DNA of 56,858 nucleotides, from contig DHPU01000002.1 in the NCBI GenBank assembly GCA_002407935.1, positions 40,937-97,794 on the forward strand, in the 5' to 3' direction. The position numbers and the translations under genes are program-made. Under the pieces are notes generated by a model, which saw only the letters and a program-made list of their open reading frames with translations, was not told the DNA's origin and made no database searches. Each line of letters opens with the position of its first letter. The stretch's first letter is position 1. This document shows positions 35,251 through 42,062 of the stretch, piece after piece. This DNA comes from Peptococcaceae bacterium UBA5356 (GTDB lineage Bacteria; Bacillota; Peptococcia; DRI-13; DTU073).

Positions 35251-35490
35251 GTGAACAAACAACAAATAAATCTGCAGGATTCCTTTTTAAATCAAGTTAG
35301 AAAAGATAATATATCAGTTACGATATTTTTAATTAATGGGTTTCAATTAAAAGGTAATGTAAGAGGTTTTGATAATTTTACAGTTATTTTAGAAGTTGAT
35401 GGTAAGCAACAGATGGTCTATAAACATGCTATCTCCACAATTTCACCGATAAAACCGGTAATTTTTAATCCGGAGACAAATAATAATTGA
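35251..35490 (+). CDS. hfq: RNA chaperone Hfq
   Basis: Sm-like hexameric RNA chaperone, 79 aa. Sm1 is seen in VTIFLINGFQLKGNVRGFDNFTVIL and Sm2 in YKHAISTISP. I chose GTG 35251, six bases after CGGAGGG; an ATG at 35224 lies before that site. It follows miaA as in Bacillus. Immediately downstream are two small inverted repeats that extend into the spoVK start region. Confidence 0.96.
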   Translation: MNKQQINLQDSFLNQVRKDNISVTIFLINGFQLKGNVRGFDNFTVILEVDGKQQMVYKHAISTISPIKPVIFNPETNNN

Positions 35491-35497
35491 TGTAAAT

Positions 35498-35566
35498 AAA
35501 TTGTCACCAAACAATTTATCCGGCATAATTTATAATGTTAAATTCTATGCAGCAGGATGGTGACAA
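35498..35566 (+). promoter_or_regulatory. Competing inverted repeats before spoVK
   Basis: TTGTCACCA (35501-35509) is exactly complementary to TGGTGACAA (35558-35566), which overlaps the presumed spoVK ribosome site (AGGATGGTG) just before the GTG start. The same left segment can instead fold locally as AAATTGT/ACAATTT (35498-35504 with 35511-35517). A TATAAT lies between at 35531-35536. The two pairings exclude each other, so a translational switch or an operator is possible. Confidence 0.4.
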
Positions 35567-35569
35567 TCT

Positions 35570-36547
35570 GTGTCAATACGCCTTTCTTTTCATCCTCAGA
35601 AAAAAAACGAACCGCCCCAAATAATCATTAATAAACCGGCTAAGTTTGAAAACAAACTATCGAATATATATATGTTTAATAATTTAGTAAAAGCACAGCC
35701 ACATAATGAGCAGGAGGCTTCCCAGCAACAGAAAGTACAAGCAATATTACAGGAATTAGATGCTTTGATTGGCTTGGAAGCAGTTAAAAAGCTTATTTGG
35801 GAATTACAAGCATTTATTGAAATCCAAAAGAAAAGAGCAAAAGAAAACTTAGTAACAGAGATGCCGGTACTGCATATGCTTTTCAAGGGAAATCCAGGAA
35901 CCGGGAAAACGACAGTGGCTCGTATTGTGGGTAATCTCTTTAAAGAAATGGGGCTCCTTAAAAAAGGGCATGTCATTGAGGTGGAAAGAGCGGATCTGGT
36001 AGGAGAATATATCGGTCATACTGCTTTAAAGACGCGAGAACAAATTAAATACGCTCTAGGTGGTGTACTGTTTATTGATGAGGCTTATTCCCTCGCTAGA
36101 GGGGGAGAAAGAGATTTTGGTAAAGAAGCGATAGATGCTATGGTCAAAGCGATGGAAGATCATAAAGATAATCTTATTCTTATTTTGGCGGGATATAGAA
36201 ATGAAATGAATTATTTTTTGGAGTCAAATCCCGGGCTGCCTTCTCGTTTCCCAATTCAGATTGATTTTCCGGATTTCAGTATTAAAGAATTAATAGCGAT
36301 TGCTGAACAAATGTTACAAAAGAGAGACTATCAATTTACGGAAGAAGCCAAAAAAGAACTAGAAAACATTTTAATACATAAAATTAGTGTTGCTCAGGAA
36401 CAGAATGGAAATGCCCGTCTGGTTAGAAATTTAATCGAAAAAGCAATGCGTCGGCAGGCAGTACGTCTGGTTAATCAACTTCATCTTACGCGTAATGATT
36501 TACTGCTGATAACTTGGAGTGATCTTCATCAGAGCGAAGAAAATTAA
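35570..36547 (+). CDS. spoVK: Stage V sporulation protein K-like AAA+ ATPase
   Basis: CbxX/CfxQ-type AAA+ protein of 325 aa, with Walker A GNPGTGKT, Walker B GVLFIDEAYSL, LILAGYRNEM and the sensor region LPSRFPIQIDFPD. SpoVK is needed for spore maturation in Bacillus, where it also lies close to hfq. It begins at GTG with a weak ribosome site and a variable, low-complexity N-terminus of about 60 residues. A large inverted repeat follows it. Confidence 0.9.
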   Translation: MSIRLSFHPQKKNEPPQIIINKPAKFENKLSNIYMFNNLVKAQPHNEQEASQQQKVQAILQELDALIGLEAVKKLIWELQAFIEIQKKRAKENLVTEMPVLHMLFKGNPGTGKTTVARIVGNLFKEMGLLKKGHVIEVERADLVGEYIGHTALKTREQIKYALGGVLFIDEAYSLARGGERDFGKEAIDAMVKAMEDHKDNLILILAGYRNEMNYFLESNPGLPSRFPIQIDFPDFSIKELIAIAEQMLQKRDYQFTEEAKKELENILIHKISVAQEQNGNARLVRNLIEKAMRRQAVRLVNQLHLTRNDLLLITWSDLHQSEEN

Positions 36548-36567
36548 AAAAGTTATAGTGCATATTA

Positions 36568-36606
36568 ATAATCCGCTTCCCTTATAATAAGGAAAGCGGA
36601 TTATTA
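36568..36606. terminator. Long hairpin between spoVK and a convergent small gene
   Basis: The left arm (AATAATCCGCTTCCCTT) and right arm (AAGGAAAGCGGATTATT) form a 17-bp stem with one mismatch and a short AT loop. There is no long T tract on the plus strand, but the position between two convergent genes suits a bidirectional terminator. The right arm ends two bases before the stop of the minus-strand gene. Confidence 0.6.
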
Positions 36607-36607
36607 A

Positions 36608-36775
36608 TTACCGACGATTGGAAGGTCTAAACATATCCAGTGTTCCAAGTACAATATGAGCTAAGCCGAAACCTGTAATCCCGGCGCCCACAGGCCCGCC
36701 TACGTAGGCCCCGATTCCTGTTACTGTTGCTCCTAATCCGGTAATAACCCAACTAGTGGCCTTTTTTTTCTTCAT
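36608..36775 (-). CDS. 55-aa glycine-rich small membrane protein
   Basis: A minus-strand gene below usual length cut-offs. The ATG at 36775 is preceded by a strong GGGAGGTGA. The 55-residue product starts with a basic cap (MKKKKATSW), then one long hydrophobic glycine-rich segment with GxxxG-like spacing (ITGLGATVTGIGAYVGGPVG, then GAGITGFGLAH), and ends in a basic tail (MFRPSNRR). It would span the membrane as a glycine-zipper helix or hairpin. I recognise no named family. It is convergent with spoVK across a long hairpin. A role in sporulation, a bacteriocin-like peptide or a membrane toxin are all open. Confidence 0.75.
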   Translation of the reverse strand: MKKKKATSWVITGLGATVTGIGAYVGGPVGAGITGFGLAHIVLGTLDMFRPSNRR

Positions 36776-36861
36776 ACGATTCACCTCCCATAACTTATTA
36801 TTTCATTGCTTATTGTCAATTATGCTTTCGAGAATTATTTGACTTGACACTTTTTGGTGAC

Positions 36862-36877
36862 TTAAAACCTGTTTTAA
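36862..36877. promoter_or_regulatory. Palindrome between two divergent small genes
   Basis: TTAAAAC (36862-36868) and GTTTTAA (36871-36877) form a perfect 7+7 dyad with a 2-base centre, 13 bases after a TTGACA (36844-36849). It lies in the intergenic region between the divergent 55-aa and 47-aa genes and looks like an operator. No protein can be assigned. Confidence 0.35.
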
Positions 36878-36951
36878 ATAATTTAGATACGGATAAAATA
36901 ATAAAGAAAAATAGGGATTAGAATTTTTATTACGAGAGGTAGGTATTAATT

Positions 36952-37095
36952 ATGCCCTTAAGAGCATGTCCAAAATGTCAACACCATTTTTATCAAATTA
37001 TGGAGCAATCTTCAAACGCGCAATATGTGATGTGTTCTTCTTGTGGATCGTTATTAGGAACATTTCAGGAAGATATGAAAAGAGAAGAAACTTAA
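36952..37095 (+). CDS. 47-aa zinc-ribbon protein
   Basis: A short gene with ATG 36952, an AGGTAGG ribosome site eight bases upstream and a stop followed directly by a terminator. The 47-aa peptide has two CxxC pairs (ACPKCQ and MCSSCG) about 20 residues apart, the spacing of a single zinc ribbon, then an acidic-basic tail (FQEDMKREET). The fold predicts binding to nucleic acid or protein. The function is unknown. It lies immediately upstream of hflX but behind its own terminator. Confidence 0.75.
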   Translation: MPLRACPKCQHHFYQIMEQSSNAQYVMCSSCGSLLGTFQEDMKREET

Positions 37096-37096
37096 A

Positions 37097-37120
37097 GAGC
37101 CTTAGGGCTCGTTTCTTTTT
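37097..37120 (+). terminator. Intrinsic terminator after the zinc-ribbon gene
   Basis: Stem GAGCC/GGCTC (37097-37101 with 37106-37110), loop TTAG, then GTTTC and five T. Confidence 0.75.
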
Positions 37121-37131
37121 ACTCATTTTTG

Positions 37132-37140
37132 TGCTATAAT
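37132..37140 (+). promoter_or_regulatory. Extended -10 promoter of hflX
   Basis: TGCTATAAT lies 38 bases before the hflX start and just after the preceding terminator. No strong -35 element is seen. Confidence 0.5.
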
Positions 37141-37178
37141 TCAGCTGAAAAGCTTCAATAAAAGTTGGAGGCGGTTGT

Positions 37179-38969
37179 TTGGGCATTTATGGGAATTTGT
37201 CAAATATAAAAAAAGAGCAAATGGAACACTTAAAAGCTTTGCAAAATAGTGTTTATCCTAAAAGAGATATTGTTAGTCAGGAACTTGCTCTACAGCTAGC
37301 TTCTTTAACAGAAAGCATTGGACGAGAAATTGCCGTTTATCTGGATAGGTATGGTCGGATTAGAGATGTCATGGTTGGGGATCAAGATACAGTTCCCTTG
37401 CTGAAGGCACATTTGCGCCGCAATTTTGCAAGATTAGCCGGGTTGAGATGTATTCATACACATCCTAGTGGTAATAGTACATTAAGTGAAATTGATTTAA
37501 GCAGTCTTCAGGAATATAAGTTGGATGCGATCGTGGCTATTGGCGCTGGCTCAGAAAAAAATCTTAAAATTTCAGTAGCGTTTCTGCAACCTGGAGATGA
37601 TTATAAATATACGGTTAAATTGATTGAGCCGATGGGATTGAAGGAACTAGAAAACTTCTGTTTTTGGGATATTCTCCAGGAAATTGATAAAAAAAGCAAA
37701 AACTCTTCATTGTTTGTCGAGAAAACAAAAGAAGAAAAAACACTTTTAATTGGGTTTAAAGGGGCAAAAGAAAAGCTCATTACTGGTGAAGAATCATTAG
37801 AAGAATTACGAGCCTTAGCAGAAACAGCGGGAGCCGATGTTAAGCAGCAAATTATGATTAAATTAATTAAACCTGATCCCTCTTTTTATCTAGGTAGAGG
37901 CAAGGCCAAGGATTTTTCCCTTTATATACAACAGGAAGCAATAGATCTGATCATCTTTGATGATGAATTATCACCTAGACAGCAAAACAACCTAGAAGAT
38001 TTACTAGGTTGTCGTGTTATTGATCGGACAGCTTTAATTTTGCAAATCTTTGCTAATAGGGCTAAAACAAAGGAAGGTCAACTTCAAGTTGAATTAGCAC
38101 AGTTAAATTACTTATTGCCGCGCATGAGAGGAAGGGGGATAGAGTTATCCCGTCTTGGCGGCGGCATAGGAACCAGAGGTCCTGGTGAAACAAAATTAGA
38201 AACTGATAAACGTTATATCCGTAAAAGGATTAGTGAACTTCAAAATAAAATTGAAGAAATAAAAAAACAACGCCAAATTATCCGACAGAAAAGAAGCCAA
38301 AATCAGATCCCGGTTGTAGCCTTAATTGGATACACAAATGCTGGAAAATCAACAATTCTGAACACTTTGACTAATGCGAATGCCTTAGCCGAAGATAAAC
38401 TTTTTGCTACTCTCGACCCTACAACTAGAAAGTTAAAATTGAACCAGGAAGATATCTTGTTAACAGATACTGTTGGTTTTATTCATAAGTTACCGCACCA
38501 GTTGGTGGCTGCCTTTAGAGCTACGTTGGAAGAGATTAAATATGCCGATTTACTTCTTCATGTAGTTGATGCAGCTAATTCTGCCTGCTTATCTCATATT
38601 GAGACTGTTAACCAGGTACTTAAAGAGTTAGATTGCCTTGCTAAGCCTACAATTATGGTTTTTAATAAATGGGATTTAATTAAGGATGCTGTAGAAATGA
38701 ACTGTATCTTAAAACAGGAACATCCTGCTATCCCTGTTTCTGCTGTAAAAAACTTTAATCTGATCAAGCTGATGAGTTTAATTGGTAATAATTTACCCCA
38801 GCGAGTTAAATTAGTGGAATTAATGCTCCCGTTTAATAAAAACTTTCTTATAAACTTACTTTATGAAGAGGGAAAGGTAATAAAAACAGAATACAGAGAA
38901 GAAGGGATTTTTTGTTCTGTTTACCTGACTGACCGTTTTATAAATCAAGTGCAGGAATATTTGTTATAA
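37179..38969 (+). CDS. hflX: GTPase HflX with N-terminal JAMM-like domain
   Basis: Ribosome-splitting GTPase, 596 aa. The C-terminal two thirds are standard HflX: the glycine-rich SRLGGGIGTRGPGETKLETD segment, a coiled region, then G1 GYTNAGKST, G2 FATLDPTTR, G3 DTVGF, G4 NKWD and G5 SAVK. The first 180 or so residues are extra compared with HflX of about 420 aa. They contain H93-T-H95-P-S-G-N-S-T-L-S103-E-I-D106, which fits the JAMM/MPN metal motif HxH-x7-SxxD seen in RadC and deubiquitinases. Similar long HflX proteins occur in Clostridia, as far as I know. It starts at TTG behind GGAGGCGG. The neighbouring ynbB is the usual partner. Confidence 0.93.
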   Translation: MGIYGNLSNIKKEQMEHLKALQNSVYPKRDIVSQELALQLASLTESIGREIAVYLDRYGRIRDVMVGDQDTVPLLKAHLRRNFARLAGLRCIHTHPSGNSTLSEIDLSSLQEYKLDAIVAIGAGSEKNLKISVAFLQPGDDYKYTVKLIEPMGLKELENFCFWDILQEIDKKSKNSSLFVEKTKEEKTLLIGFKGAKEKLITGEESLEELRALAETAGADVKQQIMIKLIKPDPSFYLGRGKAKDFSLYIQQEAIDLIIFDDELSPRQQNNLEDLLGCRVIDRTALILQIFANRAKTKEGQLQVELAQLNYLLPRMRGRGIELSRLGGGIGTRGPGETKLETDKRYIRKRISELQNKIEEIKKQRQIIRQKRSQNQIPVVALIGYTNAGKSTILNTLTNANALAEDKLFATLDPTTRKLKLNQEDILLTDTVGFIHKLPHQLVAAFRATLEEIKYADLLLHVVDAANSACLSHIETVNQVLKELDCLAKPTIMVFNKWDLIKDAVEMNCILKQEHPAIPVSAVKNFNLIKLMSLIGNNLPQRVKLVELMLPFNKNFLINLLYEEGKVIKTEYREEGIFCSVYLTDRFINQVQEYLL

Positions 38970-39007
38970 TTATTTTTGCTGATATTTTTAGGATAAGGGG
39001 AATGATG

Positions 39008-40297
39008 ATGATCATGAGCATATCAAAAAATACATATTATGAGTATTTACAAAAGGAATATCCAATTGATCAGGAAATTATCGAGAGAATGGAGGAAGCT
39101 TATCAGGACAGTCAACCTTTATTCCAAAAAATAGCTCAAGTTGCCGAAATAAATCAACTAAAAATATTGCGAGCTTTTCAAAAGAATTATATTACTGATT
39201 TTCATTTAAATGGCTCAACTGGTTATGGATATGGAGATGAGGGACGTGATAACCTAGAAAAGGTTTATGCAGCTGTTTTCCGAGCTGAAAAGGCTTTGGT
39301 TCGCTCCCAAATTGTTTCGGGTACTCATGCTATTGCCTTGGGTCTTTTGAGCAATCTAAAAGCCGGGGACGAGCTTATTGCCGCAACAGGGTGTCCTTAT
39401 GATACTCTTCTTAAAGTAATTGGCGTTCACGGGGAAGAAGGTTCTTTATTAGAAAATGGCGTAAAGTATACGGAAATACCCTTGACTGCAGAAAAGACAA
39501 TTGATTTGTCGCAAGTTTGTGCGAAGATTACCGTCAAAACTAAAATGGTTATTTTTCAGCGATCGAAGGGATATTCCTGGCGTCCTTCGTTTACTATTGC
39601 CCAGCTAGCCAAGGCAATCCAAACTATCAAAAGCCAGTTTCCTTATGTAATTTGTATGGTTGATAATTGTTATGGCGAATTTGTTGAGGAGCAAGAGCCT
39701 TTAGAAGTAGGTGCTGATTTAATTGCCGGTTCTTTAATTAAGAATCCGGGAGGAGGATTAGCTTTAACGGGAGGATACTTGGTAGGTAAAGCAGCTTTGA
39801 TTGAGAAGGCAGCACTTCGTTTGACTGCGCCGGGAATCGGACTTGAAGTTGGTTCCAGTTTAATTTTCGGGCGTTTTGCCTATCAAGGATTGTTTATGGC
39901 TCCCTTAATTGTAGGAGAAGCTTTAAAAGGAGCTGTGCTTGCGGCTAAATTCTTTCAATTATTGGGTTATCCTGTCTTGCCTGAATTTCAGGAGGATAGG
40001 ACCGACATTATTCAAGCTATTAGGCTGGGGAGTCGTGAATTAATGATTGCTTTTTGTCGTGGAATCCAAAAGGGGTGTCCTTTAGATGCTCATGTTACCC
40101 CTGAACCGGCTTTATTACCTGGTTATACCGATGAGGTGATTATGGCTGGAGGAACTTTTATTCAGGGATCATCAATAGAACTTAGTGCTGATGGACCTAT
40201 TCGTTCTCCGTATATTATTTATTTACAAGGCGGTTTAACCCTTGGTCATATCAAAACCGGTTTAATTCTAGCCGCAGAAGAAATGAGAAAAGCATAG
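39008..40297 (+). CDS. ynbB: Methionine gamma-lyase family protein YnbB (aluminium-resistance type)
   Basis: PLP-dependent Cys/Met metabolism fold, about 429 aa. It shows NGSTGYGYGDEGRDNLEKVYA and SGTHAIALGLLSNL at the cofactor pocket and VDNCYGEFVE near the PLP aspartate, with the lysine in GSLIKNPGGGL. This group is annotated as aluminium resistance or C-S lyase, but its true reaction is not settled. Several ATGs lie in tandem (39002, 39005, 39008, 39014); I chose 39008 on spacing to AAGGGG. hflX-ynbB is a conserved pair in Bacillus. A hairpin terminator follows. Confidence 0.92.
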   Translation: MIMSISKNTYYEYLQKEYPIDQEIIERMEEAYQDSQPLFQKIAQVAEINQLKILRAFQKNYITDFHLNGSTGYGYGDEGRDNLEKVYAAVFRAEKALVRSQIVSGTHAIALGLLSNLKAGDELIAATGCPYDTLLKVIGVHGEEGSLLENGVKYTEIPLTAEKTIDLSQVCAKITVKTKMVIFQRSKGYSWRPSFTIAQLAKAIQTIKSQFPYVICMVDNCYGEFVEEQEPLEVGADLIAGSLIKNPGGGLALTGGYLVGKAALIEKAALRLTAPGIGLEVGSSLIFGRFAYQGLFMAPLIVGEALKGAVLAAKFFQLLGYPVLPEFQEDRTDIIQAIRLGSRELMIAFCRGIQKGCPLDAHVTPEPALLPGYTDEVIMAGGTFIQGSSIELSADGPIRSPYIIYLQGGLTLGHIKTGLILAAEEMRKA

Positions 40298-40319
40298 GCT
40301 AAAGAACGCTGAGTGTAAG

Positions 40320-40369
40320 AAAAGGGCTGTTGCTACGGATTAATCTTCATTGTGCAACAGCCCCTTTTT
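40320..40369. terminator. Bidirectional terminator between ynbB and lexA
   Basis: The arms 40320-40333 (AAAAGGGCTGTTGC) and 40354-40369 pair with one bulged C. T runs follow on the plus strand and, less perfectly, on the minus strand; the right arm touches the lexA stop codon. The core CTGTTGC...GCAACAG and part of the loop recur at 45971-46009. Confidence 0.85.
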
Positions 40370-40985
40370 ATATTTTGCGAATAAGCCCGATCACTTTCCC
40401 TAGAATATAAAAATCCTCAGTTTCTCTAATAATAATCGGCTCATAACTTTTATTTTCAGGTAAAAGCCTGACATAATTATCACCTTTAAAAAATCTCTTC
40501 ACAGTGGATTCATCATTAATGAGGGCAACTACAATATCTCCGTTATAAGCGTTATTTTGTTTTCTAACAATAACCATATCTCCATCTAGAATGCCACAGT
40601 TAATCATACTGTCACCCATTACATTTAACATAAAAACGTCTTCGGATCTGGTAAATTCAAAAGGGAGGGGGAAGGTATCTTCAATATTTTCTACGGCCAA
40701 AATAGGAACTCCTGCAGTAACTCTTCCCACAACAGGTACATTAATCATATCTTTAGTAATTCGCTGGTTATTGTCTAGAACTTCAATAGCTCTTGGTTTA
40801 GTAGGATCTCTTCTAATATATCCTTTTTTCTCTAATTGATTCAAATGATTGTGTACGGTAGAACTAGATCTAAGTCCTACGGCTTTACCAATCTCCCTTA
40901 CCGCCGGAGGATATCCTTTACTCTTTATTTCCTGTTTAATAAAGGCAAGAATACTTTTTTGTCTTTCCGTTAAATTATCACTCAT
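40368..40985 (-). CDS. lexA: LexA repressor
   Basis: SOS repressor, 205 aa. The N-terminal winged helix (LTERQKSILAFIKQEI, VREIGKAVGLRSSSTVHNHL) is followed by the autocleavage site A91-G92 in VTAGVP, nucleophile S126 in GDSM and general base K163 in STVKRFF. All are intact, so RecA-stimulated self-cleavage is expected. GGAGGGGG precedes the ATG. It is divergent from yneA, and the shared region has three LexA-like boxes, so it should repress itself. Confidence 0.98.
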   Translation of the reverse strand: MSDNLTERQKSILAFIKQEIKSKGYPPAVREIGKAVGLRSSSTVHNHLNQLEKKGYIRRDPTKPRAIEVLDNNQRITKDMINVPVVGRVTAGVPILAVENIEDTFPLPFEFTRSEDVFMLNVMGDSMINCGILDGDMVIVRKQNNAYNGDIVVALINDESTVKRFFKGDNYVRLLPENKSYEPIIIRETEDFYILGKVIGLIRKI

Positions 40986-41025
40986 AATAAAAACCCCCTC
41001 CGAATAAAATAATCTTCTTTAGAAA

Positions 41026-41065
41026 ATTGTACCATAATGTTTAAAGATTTGCAAACGCTCGTTCG
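41026..41065 (-). promoter_or_regulatory. lexA promoter with SOS box
   Basis: Read on the minus strand, TTTGCA (41055-41050) and TACAAT (41031-41026) are 18 bases apart, with TG one base before the -10. The LexA-like box CAAACGCTCGTTCG (41052-41065 on the plus strand) covers the -35 element. Confidence 0.75.
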
Positions 41066-41104
41066 TTTTCAATTAACGAATATTTAAATTTAGACAAAAA
41101 AGCA

Positions 41105-41154
41105 TTGACATCAAACAAACGTTCTGATATTCTCTATATTAGAACAAGCGTTTG
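41105..41154 (+). promoter_or_regulatory. yneA promoter with two SOS boxes
   Basis: TTGACA (41105-41110) and TATTCT (41128-41133) are 17 bases apart. One LexA-like box lies in the spacer (41112-41125, CAAACAAACGTTCT) and a second just downstream (41141-41154, AGAACAAGCGTTTG). Both differ slightly from the perfect recA box. Confidence 0.85.
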
Positions 41155-41167
41155 GAGATGATGTTAG

Positions 41168-41455
41168 ATGAAGAATCATCGGGAAAAAAGAAAATTAATT
41201 ATTATCTTATTGTTTCTTGGTATCTTATTGTCTCAATTAGTTATACCACTTGTTACAAAAGCGAATTCACCTGATAATTATATTACGGTAATTGTCCAAG
41301 AGGGAGATTCACTTTGGTCAATTGCGAAACAATTCAACAATAACCATTTAGATATACGTAAGTACATTTATCTGATTCAGCAGCATAATGGAATGAAAAA
41401 CAGTATACTTCAACCGGGTGAGTTAATAAAAATACCCTTATATGAGGTTTATTAA
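41168..41455 (+). CDS. yneA: YneA-like LysM cell-division suppressor
   Basis: Small SOS-induced protein, 95 aa: a basic start, one transmembrane or signal segment (LIIILLFLGILLSQLVIPLV), then a LysM domain (VQEGDSLWSIAKQFN, with LQPGELIKIP). In Bacillus YneA delays septation while DNA is repaired. The divergent arrangement with lexA and the two SOS boxes in front support the same role. A ribosome site GGAG lies ten bases before the ATG. Confidence 0.93.
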   Translation: MKNHREKRKLIIILLFLGILLSQLVIPLVTKANSPDNYITVIVQEGDSLWSIAKQFNNNHLDIRKYIYLIQQHNGMKNSILQPGELIKIPLYEVY

Positions 41456-41481
41456 ACTATAGACCTTCTATGAAAATCATC

Positions 41482-41516
41482 TATAATATAGTATAGCTAT
41501 AGAAATATAGCTATAC
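41482..41516 (+). promoter_or_regulatory. -10 box followed by an operator-like dyad
   Basis: TATAAT (41482-41487) is followed four bases later by a perfect 10-bp inverted repeat, GTATAGCTAT (41491-41500) and ATAGCTATAC (41507-41516), with the centre AGAAAT. The dyad covers the expected transcription start of the Cys-rich gene, so a repressor site is plausible; an RNA hairpin is the alternative. Confidence 0.5.
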
Positions 41517-41541
41517 AGATTACGGAAAAGGAGATTGCGGA

Positions 41542-41727
41542 ATGTCCAAACTATGTGAATTAGATGAAAAAAAAGTATGTGATAATTGTGGTAAATGTAA
41601 ATATTGCGATTTAGATCCGGAAAAAGTATGTGATAATTGTTGTAAGTGTCTTGATGGAACTGATTACCGAGCTATAAAGATCATCGGAGTTATTACTGAT
41701 GAAGAGAAAGCCAAAAAATATAAGTGA
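41542..41727 (+). CDS. 61-aa cysteine-rich protein with two CDNCxKC motifs
   Basis: A small acidic protein with a strong AAAGGAG site and its own terminator. It contains an internal duplication: ELDEKKVCDNCGKC followed by DLDPEKVCDNCCKC. Nine cysteines fall in the first 36 residues, so zinc binding or an iron-sulfur cluster is likely. The rest (DYRAIKIIGVITDEEKAKKYK) looks helical. No signal peptide. I do not know a named family or function. It is transcribed after yneA in the same direction but behind a separate -10 box and dyad. Confidence 0.85.
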   Translation: MSKLCELDEKKVCDNCGKCKYCDLDPEKVCDNCCKCLDGTDYRAIKIIGVITDEEKAKKYK

Positions 41728-41758
41728 GTCCCTCTAAAAAAGGCCTCACTTTTTTTGC
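41722..41758 (+). terminator. Intrinsic terminator after the Cys-rich gene
   Basis: Stem AAGTGAG/CTCACTT (41722-41728 with 41745-41751), two further pairs after a mismatch, then a T tract of about eight. It begins within the last codons of the gene. Confidence 0.85.
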
Positions 41759-41824
41759 ATTTTTCACTTCCGATAATGAGCATTATGTAAAGTAGCGTTG
41801 ATTTTTTCAAGTTTTTTCAAATAG

Positions 41825-41877
41825 AGCTAATTTTACTCTGTTAAATTAGCTTGGGTAAGGTATAATCCCTTACCCAA
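41825..41877 (+). repeat. Two adjoining perfect hairpins in a 335-base gap
   Basis: Hairpin 1: AGCTAATTT/AAATTAGCT (41825-41833 with 41843-41851). Hairpin 2: TTGGGTAAGG/CCTTACCCAA (41851-41860 with 41868-41877), loop TATAATC. They share base 41851. No T tract follows, so they are not simple terminators. The rest of the gap between the Cys-rich gene and the lipid kinase (41759-42062) shows only a probable promoter at 41983-42012 and a tandem TTTTTTCAA near 41804-41820. Confidence 0.6.
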
Positions 41878-41982
41878 ACTAATTCTAATTGATTGTAGGC
41901 CATTTTAAGAAGCCGTTTTTTTAGTATAAAATATTACATAAAAATATTAAAGGTTATTATTAACAAAGTTTTTTACTGGTAC

Positions 41983-42012
41983 TTGTCAGAAAAAAGAAGT
42001 ATTGTATTATAT
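41983..42012 (+). promoter_or_regulatory. Probable promoter of the lipid kinase operon
   Basis: TTGTCA (41983-41988) and TTATAT (42007-42012) with an 18-base spacer, about 50 bases before the start codon. Confidence 0.5.
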
Positions 42013-42062
42013 ATATGGGAGTAAATCTTTTTTAATCTTTAAGTAAGGAGGTATTATTAAAA

